This document shows positions 8,748 to 19,027 of a stretch of 64,000 nt of DNA, one piece after another. The position numbers were made by a program, and so were the translations under genes. The notes under the pieces are model-generated. The model was given only the letters and a program-made list of their open reading frames with translations. It did no database searches and was not told the DNA's origin. The stretch's first letter is position 1; each line of letters starts with the position of its first letter. The DNA comes from Marinomonas primoryensis (lineage in GTDB: Bacteria; Pseudomonadota; Gammaproteobacteria; Pseudomonadales; Marinomonadaceae), in NCBI RefSeq assembly GCF_013372285.1, contig NZ_CP054301.1, positions 3,073,501 to 3,137,500 on the forward strand, written 5' to 3'.

Positions 8748-9767
8748 TTACTTTTTCCAAAGCCGCCTCTTTTTCTTGTCCATTTGGACAGGGGTTGGGC
8801 TTTTATTGTGACTTTTATTACGCTCTTCTCTCGGCGATATGCCAAAAAAACCTTTGTAGGTTGTACTAAAATGAGGTGCAGAACCAAAACCGCACGCCAA
8901 ACCAACCTCAGTAATTGTTTTATCTGTCTGAACAATCAATTGCTTAGCATGTTGTAGACGCAACTCTAAATAGTAACGAGATGGCACTATGTCTAAATTG
9001 CCTTTAAAAAGCCGTTCTAAGTGACGTCTAGACACCCCAACATGGTAAGCAATGTCGTCAGACGACAGTGGTTCCTGAATGTTCGCCTCCATTAGTTGCA
9101 CCGCCTCGACAAGCTTTGGCTGGCCAGTACCTATACGAGCCTGCAGAGGAATTCTTTGTGGGTCTTCATGCGTACGAATTCGCTCACAAACAAATTGCTC
9201 AGATATATTACTTGCTAAAGACATGCCATGTTGCTTACCAATGAGGAACAACATCATGTCCATAGCCGCCGTGCCGCCACTACAAGTATAACGATCTCTA
9301 TCCACTTCAAAAAGGTGATTAGAGACAATCGTTTGCAAAAATTCATCTCGTAGATTCGCAAGACTGCGCCAATGAATCGTCGCTCGATAGCCATCTAACA
9401 ACCCTGCTTTTGCCAATAAATAGCTTCCGGTACAAACGCCACCCAAACCTACACTTCTTTTTGCTTGTTTTTTTATCCAATTTTCTAAAGTCTGACTTTC
9501 GTTTTTTATCACAGGAGAGGCACCACAGACAAAAATAGCATCCAAATCACTTGGGGCTTCACTTGTTAGATAATCTGAAACCGTTGTAACCCCCGTACTT
9601 GAAGGTGTTTCTCTTAATTCATGGCTGATAGTACAAAAAGAATAAAGCTCTTTTCCTGTCACCCAATTTGCCATATGCAATGTCTCAATGGCAGACGAGA
9701 AACCTAACATAGAATAGTGAGGTAAAAGCAAAAAACCGTATTTTAATGGTTTTTTGCTTGCCTGCAT
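8748..9767 (-). CDS. GlxA-type DJ-1/PfpI-AraC transcriptional regulator, ArgR-like
   Basis: About 339 residues: an N-terminal DJ-1/PfpI-like sensor domain (GLGGVCTGSYLLAKAGLLDG near residue 110) and a C-terminal AraC pair of helix-turn-helices (SRRHLERLFK and ITEVGLACGFGSAPHFSTTYK). In Pseudomonas a protein of this design, ArgR, activates the aot transporter, the AST genes and gdhB. Here the transporter lies just downstream on the same strand and gdhB is divergent. I start at the ATG at 9767 (MQASKKPLKYG); an upstream reading to 9860 adds 31 unlikely residues. The ArgR identity rests on context. Confidence 0.85.
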   Translation of the reverse strand: MQASKKPLKYGFLLLPHYSMLGFSSAIETLHMANWVTGKELYSFCTISHELRETPSSTGVTTVSDYLTSEAPSDLDAIFVCGASPVIKNESQTLENWIKKQAKRSVGLGGVCTGSYLLAKAGLLDGYRATIHWRSLANLRDEFLQTIVSNHLFEVDRDRYTCSGGTAAMDMMLFLIGKQHGMSLASNISEQFVCERIRTHEDPQRIPLQARIGTGQPKLVEAVQLMEANIQEPLSSDDIAYHVGVSRRHLERLFKGNLDIVPSRYYLELRLQHAKQLIVQTDKTITEVGLACGFGSAPHFSTTYKGFFGISPREERNKSHNKSPTPVQMDKKKRRLWKK

Positions 9768-10062
9768 GATTTCTCTTGATGCGAATTCGGTCTTGTACAA
9801 AATATTATCCTGCGAACTATAGGCAAAAAAGGAGTTTATTTCGTTTAAAATGGATAACAAAGGTTTTTTTCATATTGAGCAAGACTTTTTTAGTCCAATT
9901 AACCAAACATGATAACAACATGTCGCTATTAGATAAGTTAACAGCTATCAAAGGAGTCATTTTTTCATAATAATCGTACACAGAGTCCGAACCCAATACT
10001 TTCGAAAAATTGCATTTACAGCTAGTTTTATTAAGAACACCACTCATGAGGGATGAGTTCTA

Positions 10063-13000
10063 ATGACTGATTACAAAAAAAACGAATTAATTGAACGCGT
10101 TGAAGTAGAAATAAACGGAAACTTTAACGCCGCCGAAGCAAATGATTTGATTCAACTTGCGCACCTTTACTTCCAGGACTCTCTAACGGAAGACTTAGTT
10201 AGCGAATCCATCGAGAACCTATATGGCACAATCATTTGCCTATGGGACTTTTTGCAACAACGCCCAACAAACCAGCCAAAAATTCGTGTGTACAATCCAA
10301 ACTACGAAGAACATAGCTGGCAATCCACCCATACCGTAATCGAAATTCTAACGGATGATATGCCTTTCCTCGTATCGTCTTTTAGCATGGCGCTTGTTCG
10401 TCTTGGTCATACCATTCACATGACAGCTCACCCTGTTGTTCCTGCACAGCGTAACAAAAAAGGTGAGCTTCAAAGCATCAACCCAGCTTCTAAGTCACAA
10501 GAAGCGTTAATGCGATTTGAAATAGATCGCTTATCTGACATCAACTTACTTGACGACATTAAAGAAGAACTTCTTAAAAGCCTAGTCGATGTAAATAAAA
10601 CCGTGGCCGATTGGCCAAAAATGAAAACAAGATTAAGTGAAATAATTAGCGAGTCAGAGCAGCTAGCCCATTTGAAAGGCAATGAAGAACACCAAGAAAT
10701 TCTGGATTTCTTACACTGGGTAGCTAATGATCACTTTACCTTTATTGGCTTTCGCGCCTATGACCTTTCTATTGAAGGCAACGAAACGCATCTCAAATTA
10801 GTCGATGGTTCTGGTCTAGGAACCTTCCGTGACATTAATGACAAAAAAGTAAAACGTGACATTGTTTTACACGACAATCTTGCCAAACTCGCGATAGACA
10901 GCAGTAATATTCTAATTTTAACTAAGTCGACGGCTATTTCTACCGTCCATCGCCCAGTTCACCTTGATTACCTAGGCATTAAACGCTTCGATAAAACAGG
11001 CAATGTGATTGGCGAATGGCGCTTCTTTGGCTTGTACTCGTCTGCCGCCTACATTGCTCGCTTGCAAGACATCCCGTTATTGCGAAAAAAATTAGATGTC
11101 ATCGTCCAAAAAGCGAATGTGGATCCGAACAGCCACAAAGGCAAAAACCTTAAGCATATTTTAAACAGTTACCCTCGTGATGAGATGTTACAAGCGCCGG
11201 TAGAAGAGCTTTTTGGGACAATTGAAAGCATTCTAGCCATTCAAGAACGCCGTCAACTACGTGTTTTCCTTCGTAAAGACATCTATGGGCGATTCCTAAA
11301 TGCATTGGTTTACGTGCCACGAGATCGTTACAACACAGAACTGCGTATGAAGATGCAAGAAATCTTAATGAGCGCTTGCAACGGTACTAGCTCTGAATTC
11401 AATGTTCAGTTCTCGCAACTTGTTTTAGCCCGAGTCAACTTCACCATTCAAATTGCAGATCCTAAACAAAGCCCAACCATCGACGCAGAAGACATTCAGC
11501 GTAAGATGCAAGATGCAATGAGTTCATGGGAAGACAAATTACTAAACGCTCTCCATAAAAGCCACGGCGAAGAAAGCGGCAACATTTTATTTAATGATTA
11601 TGTCCCTTATTTGCCAGCGGCTTACCGAGAAGACTTCTCACCCAATGCGGCCGTGTTAGACATTGAACGCTTAGGTCAGTTAGGTGATGAAGGCGATATT
11701 TCGACGCATATTTATCGCCAAGTTGGGCAAACAAAAAACAATTACTTCTTCAAAGTATATGGTGCTGGTACGACACTTATTTTGTCTGACGTATTGCCTA
11801 TTTTGGAATGTATGGGACTAAGAGTATTAGAAGCTCGCCCCTATGAATTGGATCAAAATGGTAATGACTCCGCAAGCAGCTGGGTGGTTGAATTTGCCAT
11901 CAGTGTGGATGCAGACGTTAACCTTGAAAAAAACTCTCAGCGCGAAGCGTTCCAAGATGCTTTCAATCAGGTCTTCAGCCGTCGCGTCGAAAATGATCGT
12001 TTTAACGCCTTGGTATTAAGTGCCTCACTAACATGGCGTCAAGTGACCATGCTACGTGCATTGACTAAGTACTTGATGCAATTACAAGTGCCGTTCTCTT
12101 TGCAATACATGCAGCAAACGCTTGAGAAAAACGCAGGCATTGCCCGTCTACTGGTACAGCTATTCGAGCAACGTTTTGATCCTAGCCAAGAAACAAAACG
12201 CGGTGAAAAAGTACAAAAAATACTAGACAAAATAGCGGCAGAGTTGGATCAAGTCGCCAATTTAGACGAAGACCGTATCCTGAAACACTATTTATCTGTG
12301 ATTCAGGCGATGCTGCGAACAAACTTCTATCAAGCTGGAGTCGAAGGTGAAGTCAAAGACTATGTGTCTTTCAAACTTGACCCTTCATTAATCCCAGCTG
12401 TGCCATTGCCAAGACTGAAATTTGAAGTGTTCGTTTACGCCCCTTGGGTCGAAGGCATTCATATGCGCGGCGGCAAGGTCGCTCGCGGTGGACTTCGCTG
12501 GTCAGATCGCATGGAAGATTTCCGTACCGAAGTCCTTGGCCTAGTAAAAGCGCAAATGGTCAAAAACGCGGTTATTGTTCCCTCTGGAGCAAAAGGCGGC
12601 TTCGTCGCGAAACAATTGAAAAAGAATGCGTCTCGTGAAGAAGTGCAAGCTGAGGTAATTCGTTGTTACACCACGTTTATTAGTGGCTTGCTAGACATTA
12701 CCGATAACCTAGTACAAAACGCAGTAGTTCCACCGCTATCCGTTCTTAGATACGACGAAGATGATCCTTATTTGGTTGTGGCTGCAGATAAAGGGACGGC
12801 AACCTTTTCTGACTTGGCCAACAGCATTTCTGCGAAATACGGCTTCTGGTTAGGCGACGCCTTCGCTTCTGGTGGTTCTAATGGTTACGACCATAAAAAA
12901 ATGGGCATCACGGCCCGCGGGGCTTGGGAATCTGTCAAACGTCAATTCAAAGAAATTGGCATTGACTGTCAAACAACCGATTTCTCAGCGGTTGGCGTCG

Positions 13001-14880
13001 GTGACATGGCAGGTGACGTATTTGGTAACGGCATGCTGTTATCTAAACATACGTGTTTGATTGCGGCCTTTAACCACATGCATATCTTCATTGACCCAAC
13101 ACCTGACGCTGCGACTTCTTTTGTTGAACGCGAACGCATGTTCAAATTGCCTCGCTCATCATGGGAAGATTACAACAAAGACCTTATTTCAAAAGGCGGT
13201 GGTATTTTTAATCGCTCAGCGAAATCGATTCCAGTGAACGCTGACATTCGTAAGGCACTGGGCATCGAAGGCAACATTAAGTCGATGCCACCAATCGATT
13301 TGATAAACGCTATCTTGAAAGCACCCGTCGACCTTCTTTGGAATGGTGGTATCGGCACTTACGTGAAGTCTGAGGGTGAATCTCATGCTGATGCTGGCGA
13401 TAGTGCAAACAATGGGCTGCGCGTAAACGGAAAAGAGCTACGTTGTAAAATTGTTGGCGAAGGCGGCAACCTAGGGTTAACACAACTAGGTCGTATTGAA
13501 TTTGCTCAAAAAGGTGGCTTAATCAGTACTGACGCCATCGATAACTCTGCTGGCGTAGACAGCTCAGACCACGAAGTAAACATCAAGATCCTATTAAATC
13601 GTGTGGTTGAAAATGGTGACTTGACCGAGAAGCAACGTAACAGTTTACTGGCGGAAATGACGGACGAAGTCGGTGGCCTTGTATTACGCCATAACCGTGG
13701 TCAGAGCCATGTTTTATCCTTAGCAAATGCTCAAGCACCTGAACGTTTGGCCGATCACTGGCGCTTAATTCAGTCGCTAGTAAGAGAGGGTCGCCTAAAT
13801 CGTGAAATTGAATATCTACCAAGCGATACCCAAATAAAAAGACGATTGAACAAAGGACAAGGTCTAGCTCGTCCTGAAATTTCAGTTCTATTAGCCTACT
13901 CAAAAATCAAATTGTCTGAGCAGCTAGTAGAAGATGGTATTGGTGAAGACGTTGATTTGACAACTCAAATTAACGAATACTTCCCAACACAGTTGACGAA
14001 ACACTTTGGCGGCCAAATGGCGTCACACCCGTTGATTCAAGAAATCATCGCGGGGCATGTGACAAACAACCTAGGTAACCGAATGGGACCAACCTTCAGC
14101 ACCTATATGCAAGAAGAGACCGGCGCGTCTTCTTTGAACGTAGTACGTGCGTACATGGCTGCAGAAGACATTTTTGGTATTCCAACACTGTGGGATGCCA
14201 TCAATGGCCTAGACTTTACTGTTTCAAACGACATATTGAATGGCTTACTGATTCGAGTTCAAGGTTTGCTTGAGCGCGCGACGCTTTGGTTATTAAGAAA
14301 CACGCGCGAAAGCCTATCAATCCAGCGTTTGAAAGACACTTATAAGCCGGGTGTTGATATTATTCGAGCCAATATGCAGGCAATCTTAACGGAACCCAGC
14401 CAAGCACATTTGGCTGATATTGCAGCGGAACTTGTTGCTCAAAACATTCCTGCAGACGTTGCAGATAGACTCTCATCTCTACCTTACCTGTTCTACGGAT
14501 TAGATATTATTCGTGTTGCAGCAAATACAGAAACAGAAGTCTTAGATGTCGCCCAAACTTACTTTGCCCTTGAAATGGACTTAGAACTGCATTGGTTACG
14601 TCATAAAGCCAGTGAGTTATCTGCGGATGACATGTGGCAACGACGTGCAAAAGCAGGGTTAGGTGACGAAGTAGATAATAGTTTAAGAACCCTCACTCAA
14701 GAGGTTATTCAATCCAGTCCGGATATCAAAAAACTGGATCAACGTTTAACTCATTGGCGCGAGTCGAACAGCGACAGTATCAAGCATTACCGTACGTCTT
14801 TTAGTGAAATAAAAGCCGAAAGCGAGTTAACGCTTGCCATGGTCACTGTCGCTATTCGTGAGTTGAGAAATCTGATATAA
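10063..14880 (+). CDS. gdhB: NAD-specific glutamate dehydrogenase, large 180-kDa class
   Basis: Catabolic enzyme converting glutamate to 2-oxoglutarate and ammonia with NAD. At 1605 residues it is full length for the GDH-180 class: a long N-terminal region with ACT-like regulatory parts, a central catalytic core and a C-terminal helical region. In the core, [14 protein letters not shown] near residue 845 holds the substrate lysine; [15 protein letters not shown] near 975 and [10 protein letters not shown] near 1095 mark the nucleotide-binding part. The gene is single, with a strong terminator after it, and is divergent from the ArgR-like gene, which probably controls it. Confidence 0.96.
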   Translation: MTDYKKNELIERVEVEINGNFNAAEANDLIQLAHLYFQDSLTEDLVSESIENLYGTIICLWDFLQQRPTNQPKIRVYNPNYEEHSWQSTHTVIEILTDDMPFLVSSFSMALVRLGHTIHMTAHPVVPAQRNKKGELQSINPASKSQEALMRFEIDRLSDINLLDDIKEELLKSLVDVNKTVADWPKMKTRLSEIISESEQLAHLKGNEEHQEILDFLHWVANDHFTFIGFRAYDLSIEGNETHLKLVDGSGLGTFRDINDKKVKRDIVLHDNLAKLAIDSSNILILTKSTAISTVHRPVHLDYLGIKRFDKTGNVIGEWRFFGLYSSAAYIARLQDIPLLRKKLDVIVQKANVDPNSHKGKNLKHILNSYPRDEMLQAPVEELFGTIESILAIQERRQLRVFLRKDIYGRFLNALVYVPRDRYNTELRMKMQEILMSACNGTSSEFNVQFSQLVLARVNFTIQIADPKQSPTIDAEDIQRKMQDAMSSWEDKLLNALHKSHGEESGNILFNDYVPYLPAAYREDFSPNAAVLDIERLGQLGDEGDISTHIYRQVGQTKNNYFFKVYGAGTTLILSDVLPILECMGLRVLEARPYELDQNGNDSASSWVVEFAISVDADVNLEKNSQREAFQDAFNQVFSRRVENDRFNALVLSASLTWRQVTMLRALTKYLMQLQVPFSLQYMQQTLEKNAGIARLLVQLFEQRFDPSQETKRGEKVQKILDKIAAELDQVANLDEDRILKHYLSVIQAMLRTNFYQAGVEGEVKDYVSFKLDPSLIPAVPLPRLKFEVFVYAPWVEGIHMRGGKVARGGLRWSDRMEDFRTEVLGLVKAQMVKNAVIVPSGAKGGFVAKQLKKNASREEVQAEVIRCYTTFISGLLDITDNLVQNAVVPPLSVLRYDEDDPYLVVAADKGTATFSDLANSISAKYGFWLGDAFASGGSNGYDHKKMGITARGAWESVKRQFKEIGIDCQTTDFSAVGVGDMAGDVFGNGMLLSKHTCLIAAFNHMHIFIDPTPDAATSFVERERMFKLPRSSWEDYNKDLISKGGGIFNRSAKSIPVNADIRKALGIEGNIKSMPPIDLINAILKAPVDLLWNGGIGTYVKSEGESHADAGDSANNGLRVNGKELRCKIVGEGGNLGLTQLGRIEFAQKGGLISTDAIDNSAGVDSSDHEVNIKILLNRVVENGDLTEKQRNSLLAEMTDEVGGLVLRHNRGQSHVLSLANAQAPERLADHWRLIQSLVREGRLNREIEYLPSDTQIKRRLNKGQGLARPEISVLLAYSKIKLSEQLVEDGIGEDVDLTTQINEYFPTQLTKHFGGQMASHPLIQEIIAGHVTNNLGNRMGPTFSTYMQEETGASSLNVVRAYMAAEDIFGIPTLWDAINGLDFTVSNDILNGLLIRVQGLLERATLWLLRNTRESLSIQRLKDTYKPGVDIIRANMQAILTEPSQAHLADIAAELVAQNIPADVADRLSSLPYLFYGLDIIRVAANTETEVLDVAQTYFALEMDLELHWLRHKASELSADDMWQRRAKAGLGDEVDNSLRTLTQEVIQSSPDIKKLDQRLTHWRESNSDSIKHYRTSFSEIKAESELTLAMVTVAIRELRNLI

Positions 14881-14886
14881 ATCAAA

Positions 14887-14915
14887 GGTGGCCGTCGCTT
14901 CGGCCACCTATTTTT
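14887..14915 (+). terminator. Rho-independent terminator of gdhB
   Basis: GGTGGCCG pairs with CGGCCACC around a six-base loop and is followed by TATTTTT, six bases after the gdhB stop. Confidence 0.9.
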
Positions 14916-14933
14916 AAGAGGTCTTTTTTTAAG

Positions 14934-16169
14934 ATGGATAGGAAAGTGACACAACAAGTAACGAGAGCAACCTTTGATGACGTAATGGTGCCTAACTACG
15001 CGCCGTCAGCAATCATCCCTGTGCGTGGTGAAGGCTCTCGTGTATGGGACACAGAAGGCAAAGAATATATTGATTTTGCAGGCGGCATTGCTGTTACTGC
15101 ATTGGGTCATTCCAACCCTACTTTAGTCAACGTCATGCGCGAGCAAGCTGGAAAAATCTGGCATTTATCCAATGTCATGACAAACGAGCCAGCACTACGA
15201 CTTGCGAAAAAGTTAACAGAGAAAACCTTTGCTGATCGTGTCTTCTTTGCAAACAGTGGAGCAGAAGCCAACGAAGCGGCTTTCAAGCTCGCTCGACGTT
15301 ACGCGTTTGATCACTTTGGTCCAGAAAAACACGAAATCATTGCCTTTAATAAGTCGTTCCACGGTCGCACATTGTTCACCGTTTCTGTGGGTGGACAAGC
15401 TAAATACAAGGAAGGTTTTGAACCGACTCCAGGTGGTATTAAGCATTGTGACTACAATGATATCGAACAGCTGAAATCTCTGATTTCAGATAAAACCTGT
15501 GCGGTTGTCATGGAACCTATTCAAGGGGAAGGCGGCATTATCCCAGCAGACAAAGCGTTTGCTAAACAAGTCCGAGAGTTATGCGATAAATACAACGCTC
15601 TGCTTGTTTATGATGAAGTGCAATCTGGTGTTGGCCGTACTGGTACTTTATACGCCTACGAACAATTAGGAGTCACTCCTGACGTATTAACCACAGCGAA
15701 AGCGTTAGGTAATGGCTTCCCGGTTGGCGCGATGCTTGCGACAGAAAAAGCAGCAAAAAGTTTGGCTTTCGGTACACACGGCAGCACCTATGGCGGTAAC
15801 CCAATGGCTTGCTCCATTGCAGAAGCCGTTATTGATATCATCGACACTCCGGAAGTACTAGCGGGTGTTGCTAAACGCCATGATCTATTTGTTGAAGGTC
15901 TAAAAGCCATCAATGAAAAATACCATGTCTTTAAAGACATTCGTGGCATGGGACTTTTAATCGGCGCAGAAGTTATTGACAGTTTGGCTGGCAAAGCGGG
16001 TGAAATTGTCAAAGCATCGGCTGCAGAAGGCTTATTTGTACTAGTTGCAGGCCCAAATGTTTTACGTTTGGCTCCGTCGCTTATTATTACAGAAAAAGAT
16101 ATTGCTGATGGTCTTGCTCGTCTTGATAAAGCGATTGCAACAGTGATTGCAAATAACAAAGCAGCTTAA
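14934..16169 (+). CDS. astC: Succinylornithine/acetylornithine aminotransferase
   Basis: PLP-dependent class III aminotransferase; converts N-succinylornithine to the semialdehyde in arginine breakdown, and the same fold serves as ArgD in synthesis. The protein aligns closely with E. coli AstC as I recall it, including [37 protein letters not shown] and the PLP lysine in [11 protein letters not shown]. An in-frame GTG at 14946 would begin [12 protein letters not shown], matching the AstC N-terminus better than the ATG at 14934 (MDRKVTQQ), so the true start may be four codons in. The astA, astD and astB genes are not beside it. Confidence 0.9.
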   Translation: MDRKVTQQVTRATFDDVMVPNYAPSAIIPVRGEGSRVWDTEGKEYIDFAGGIAVTALGHSNPTLVNVMREQAGKIWHLSNVMTNEPALRLAKKLTEKTFADRVFFANSGAEANEAAFKLARRYAFDHFGPEKHEIIAFNKSFHGRTLFTVSVGGQAKYKEGFEPTPGGIKHCDYNDIEQLKSLISDKTCAVVMEPIQGEGGIIPADKAFAKQVRELCDKYNALLVYDEVQSGVGRTGTLYAYEQLGVTPDVLTTAKALGNGFPVGAMLATEKAAKSLAFGTHGSTYGGNPMACSIAEAVIDIIDTPEVLAGVAKRHDLFVEGLKAINEKYHVFKDIRGMGLLIGAEVIDSLAGKAGEIVKASAAEGLFVLVAGPNVLRLAPSLIITEKDIADGLARLDKAIATVIANNKAA

Positions 16170-16194
16170 GTATATCAGCGCACAGTAAAATAAT

Positions 16195-16222
16195 AAAAAT
16201 CGGGCCACGGCCCGATTTTTTT
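16195..16222. terminator. Bidirectional terminator between astC and the phzF-like gene
   Basis: AAAAATCGGGCC pairs with GGCCCGATTTTT around a two-base spacer. T-runs lie on both strands, so it can serve both convergent genes. Confidence 0.9.
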
Positions 16223-16231
16223 ATACTTCGA

Positions 16232-17092
16232 TCACGTTTCAATCGTAATTTTTCTATAAAACACCCCCTCACCCCCGACCTGAACCCGCGTCAGTTCACC
16301 ATTACTCAGAGATAATTGCGTCACTATACGTGATGACATCTGCATAGCACTGCCTTGCTCAAACACCGCGTGATGATAACCAAAGTACTGATTCAAATAA
16401 CAAGCCAACGCACCGCTCGAGCTTCCAGTAGCAGATTCTTCAGTAATACCAACCGCAGGCGCAAAATTTCGACAACTTGCGGTATAAGGTGCTTCTGGCA
16501 GATTCATTTCAAACACATGAAAACCAACACAATGATGCTGCTGACAGAAACGCGTTATCGCATCGCTATCAATATCTAAACAATCCAAAACACCATAGGG
16601 AACCGGTATCAGTACATCCATCAACCCTGTTGAAATTGCTTGAATCGGCAGTGCTGACTGAATAATAAGTGATGGCTGAATCCCCAACATGGGAGCAATC
16701 TCTTCTGCGTTAAACTCAGAGAACCAAATAGGAAGGCTCTGGCACATCAAAATATCACCATTTAGCAGTACTTCTACTGGCAAAATACCCGCTTTCGTTT
16801 CCTGCTGGTATTCTCCAGCAGGTATGAGCTGTAAATGATGCAGTAACCAAAAAGCACTTAACGTAGCATGGCCACAAAAATCGACCTCCATCGTCGGAGT
16901 AAAAAAAGAAATTGAATAGTCCGCCACGGTACTCTGACTAATAAAGGCCGTTTCTGAAACACCAACGGCTTTTGCAATAGATTGCTTTTGCTGATCCGTT
17001 AACTTATCAGCGTCTAAAACCACCCCAGCCAGATTCCCCCCCTGACCCGAAATGGAAAAAGCACGGATTAAATAGACTTCTATTTGACTCAT
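16232..17092 (-). CDS. PhzF-family isomerase/epimerase-like protein
   Basis: A 286-residue member of the PhzF/diaminopimelate-epimerase-fold family; substrates of most members are unknown, so the phenazine label gives only the fold. The catalytic Glu lies in GVSETAFIS near residue 46. MEVDFCGHATLSAFW near 72 and EESATGSSSGALACYL near 220 are the paired family motifs. I start at the ATG at 17092 because AAGGAG sits six bases upstream; an ATG at 17110 has no site. No phenazine genes are nearby. Confidence 0.88.
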   Translation of the reverse strand: MSQIEVYLIRAFSISGQGGNLAGVVLDADKLTDQQKQSIAKAVGVSETAFISQSTVADYSISFFTPTMEVDFCGHATLSAFWLLHHLQLIPAGEYQQETKAGILPVEVLLNGDILMCQSLPIWFSEFNAEEIAPMLGIQPSLIIQSALPIQAISTGLMDVLIPVPYGVLDCLDIDSDAITRFCQQHHCVGFHVFEMNLPEAPYTASCRNFAPAVGITEESATGSSSGALACYLNQYFGYHHAVFEQGSAMQMSSRIVTQLSLSNGELTRVQVGGEGVFYRKITIET

Positions 17093-17306
17093 GTAAGACT
17101 CCTTTTTCATGATGCTGCAGAGTAGTCCTATGTAATGTTGAAAAATCGCCTACTATCATGATGATTATCGCTTTTTTTACTGTTTCCTTAAAATCTGTTT
17201 GATTGTGCTTATCTCATGACTGGTTTAAGCTGCCTCACCGACATTTATTAAGTCAGGGTACATCAATGACTTATAAACCACTCAATTAATGTAGAGAAAC
17301 TAAACT

Positions 17307-18599
17307 GTGTTTCAATCCTTCTTTCCAAACCCTAAGCTCTTCTTTCTCAGCTTTGTCTTATGGGCGCTAGCCTGTGTCCTTGGTTGGTATTTCATTGTCC
17401 AAGACTTTGGCGCCAGTTTAAGTTTAGGTTCACTATTCGGCATTTATTTTCCTGAAGCTTTAGCTGAAGGTGCGGATGCTGCCGCTCAAGCTGCTTTTCA
17501 AAGCGCACAAAAAACAGCATTAAATATTTGGCTATACCAGTACATGATACTTTGTTACCTCATTTTCGTCAGCGCTTGGATCGCTTACGGCGGACAAAAA
17601 TGGGCTAAATGGTCGGTACTAGGGTCGGCGCTCATTGTCTTCATTACATGGTTTCAAGTGCAAGTAAGCGTCATGCTTAATGAGTGGTATGGCACCTTCT
17701 ATGATCTCATTCAAAAGGCGTTAGCGGAGCCAAACAGTATTCCACTGTCGAGCTATTACGCTCAATTATCCACTGTAGCTGTCATCATCATGGTCGCAAT
17801 CACAGTATCTGTTCTTAGTAATTTTTTCATCAGCCACTATGTTTTCCGCTGGCGCACAGCAATGACGAGCTATTACACATCAAAGTGGGATCAAGTTCGA
17901 CACATAGAAGGTGCATCACAACGTATCCAAGAAGACACCATGCGATTCGCTTCAATTGTCGAAGGCTTAGGTGTCAGTCTACTAAGATCCGTCATGACTC
18001 TGATTGCCTTTCTCCCTATTTTGTGGGGGCTTTCTGGCTACGTAAAGGAACTTCCTCTGATTGGTGAAGTACCTCAAGCCTTGGTGTTTACCGCCATCGT
18101 TTGGTCAATTATCGGCACATTACTACTCGCATTAGCTGGTATAAAGCTGCCTGGATTAGAGTTTAAAAATCAGCGTGTCGAAGCCGCTTACCGAAAGGAA
18201 TTAGTATACGGGGAAGATCATGTAGATCGTGCAACTCCCATCACTCTTGACGAGCTGTTTGCTAACGTGCGTAAAAACTACTTCCGCTTATACACTAATT
18301 ATCTGTATTTCAATGTGGTTCGTTATGGCTATTTGAATGTTGGTCAATTCGTCCCTTTAATTGTATTAGCCCCATCCATTGTTGCTGGTGCCTTTACATT
18401 AGGTGTAATGCAACGAGTATTAAACGCCTTTAATCAGGTAGAGAACTCCTTTCAATACTTGATCAACTCTTGGACCACTATCGTAGAACTACTCTCCATT
18501 TACAAACGTTTAAAAGCCTTCGAATCAGTCATTGATAATGAGCCATTGCCAGATGAAGACAGCCGTTATATCGAGACGACCAACAAACACACTGACTAA
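17307..18599 (+). CDS. sbmA: SbmA/BacA-type peptide uptake transporter
   Basis: Inner-membrane protein that imports antimicrobial peptides and peptide antibiotics such as microcins and bleomycin, using the proton gradient. It has 430 residues with multiple membrane segments. Long stretches match E. coli SbmA as remembered: SNFFISHYVFRWRTAM, HIEGASQRIQEDTMRFAS, KLPGLEFKNQRVEAAYRKEL and FQYLINSWTT. It is about 25 residues longer than the E. coli protein, with the extra sequence mainly in the loop after the first membrane segment. The start is a GTG with a weak ribosome site. It is a single gene with its own terminator. Confidence 0.94.
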   Translation: MFQSFFPNPKLFFLSFVLWALACVLGWYFIVQDFGASLSLGSLFGIYFPEALAEGADAAAQAAFQSAQKTALNIWLYQYMILCYLIFVSAWIAYGGQKWAKWSVLGSALIVFITWFQVQVSVMLNEWYGTFYDLIQKALAEPNSIPLSSYYAQLSTVAVIIMVAITVSVLSNFFISHYVFRWRTAMTSYYTSKWDQVRHIEGASQRIQEDTMRFASIVEGLGVSLLRSVMTLIAFLPILWGLSGYVKELPLIGEVPQALVFTAIVWSIIGTLLLALAGIKLPGLEFKNQRVEAAYRKELVYGEDHVDRATPITLDELFANVRKNYFRLYTNYLYFNVVRYGYLNVGQFVPLIVLAPSIVAGAFTLGVMQRVLNAFNQVENSFQYLINSWTTIVELLSIYKRLKAFESVIDNEPLPDEDSRYIETTNKHTD

Positions 18600-18611
18600 C
18601 GTTTAAAATAT

Positions 18612-18651
18612 AAAAAAGCCCAGCAGAATAGGATTCTGCTGGGCTTTTTTT
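18612..18651. terminator. Strong terminator after sbmA
   Basis: An 18-base perfect stem (AAAAAAGCCCAGCAGAAT with its complement) and a three-base loop. A- and T-runs on both sides let it serve both sbmA and the leftward small gene. Confidence 0.92.
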
Positions 18652-18681
18652 GTTACAAACTATGCGCAATAGTAACTTACA

Positions 18682-18891
18682 TCAAACGTTAATATTGATA
18701 TTTTGACCAAGATTATCCGTTGTTGTATGTGATCCGCTGCTCGCAGCCGGTGTCACATTTTTGGTTGCTTCTTCTAACAACGCAAGGTCCTGATCAGCTT
18801 TTTGTTGCTGAGCTACTTTCGCTAAGCTCGCACTGTAGGCTTCACTTGCATAATCCATTGCAGGACTACTCATACCATTGATACTAGGCAT
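18682..18891 (-). CDS. Very small protein, possibly YjfB-like putative motility family
   Basis: A 69-residue protein rich in Ala, Ser and Gln with a helical middle (ASLAKVAQQQKADQDLALLEEA), ending in LGQNININV. The short helical body plus an LG-N-I-type tail resembles YjfB-like putative motility proteins, but I cannot confirm it. It has no signal peptide or membrane segment. The ATG follows a GGGGG stretch, giving a strong ribosome site. It is convergent with sbmA and ends at the shared terminator, which favours a real gene. Confidence 0.6.
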   Translation of the reverse strand: MPSINGMSSPAMDYASEAYSASLAKVAQQQKADQDLALLEEATKNVTPAASSGSHTTTDNLGQNININV

Positions 18892-19027
18892 TTTTCCCCC
18901 TATTTATTCACTATCATGAACTTAACAATATAGTTTTCGAAAAATCGCTCAATGCCAAAAAGCATCAATTACATTAAGTATAGACGCACTTTGATCAATT
19001 TACGAACACCTTTTTTTACGCTTAGAT

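Noticed and set aside
14934..16169. astC as GABA aminotransferase gabT
   Set aside because: The N-terminal and active-site sequence match AstC/ArgD, not GabT, and the neighbours are arginine genes.
16232..17092. Phenazine biosynthesis from the PhzF-like gene
   Set aside because: PhzF-fold proteins are widespread with other roles, and no other phenazine gene is in the window.
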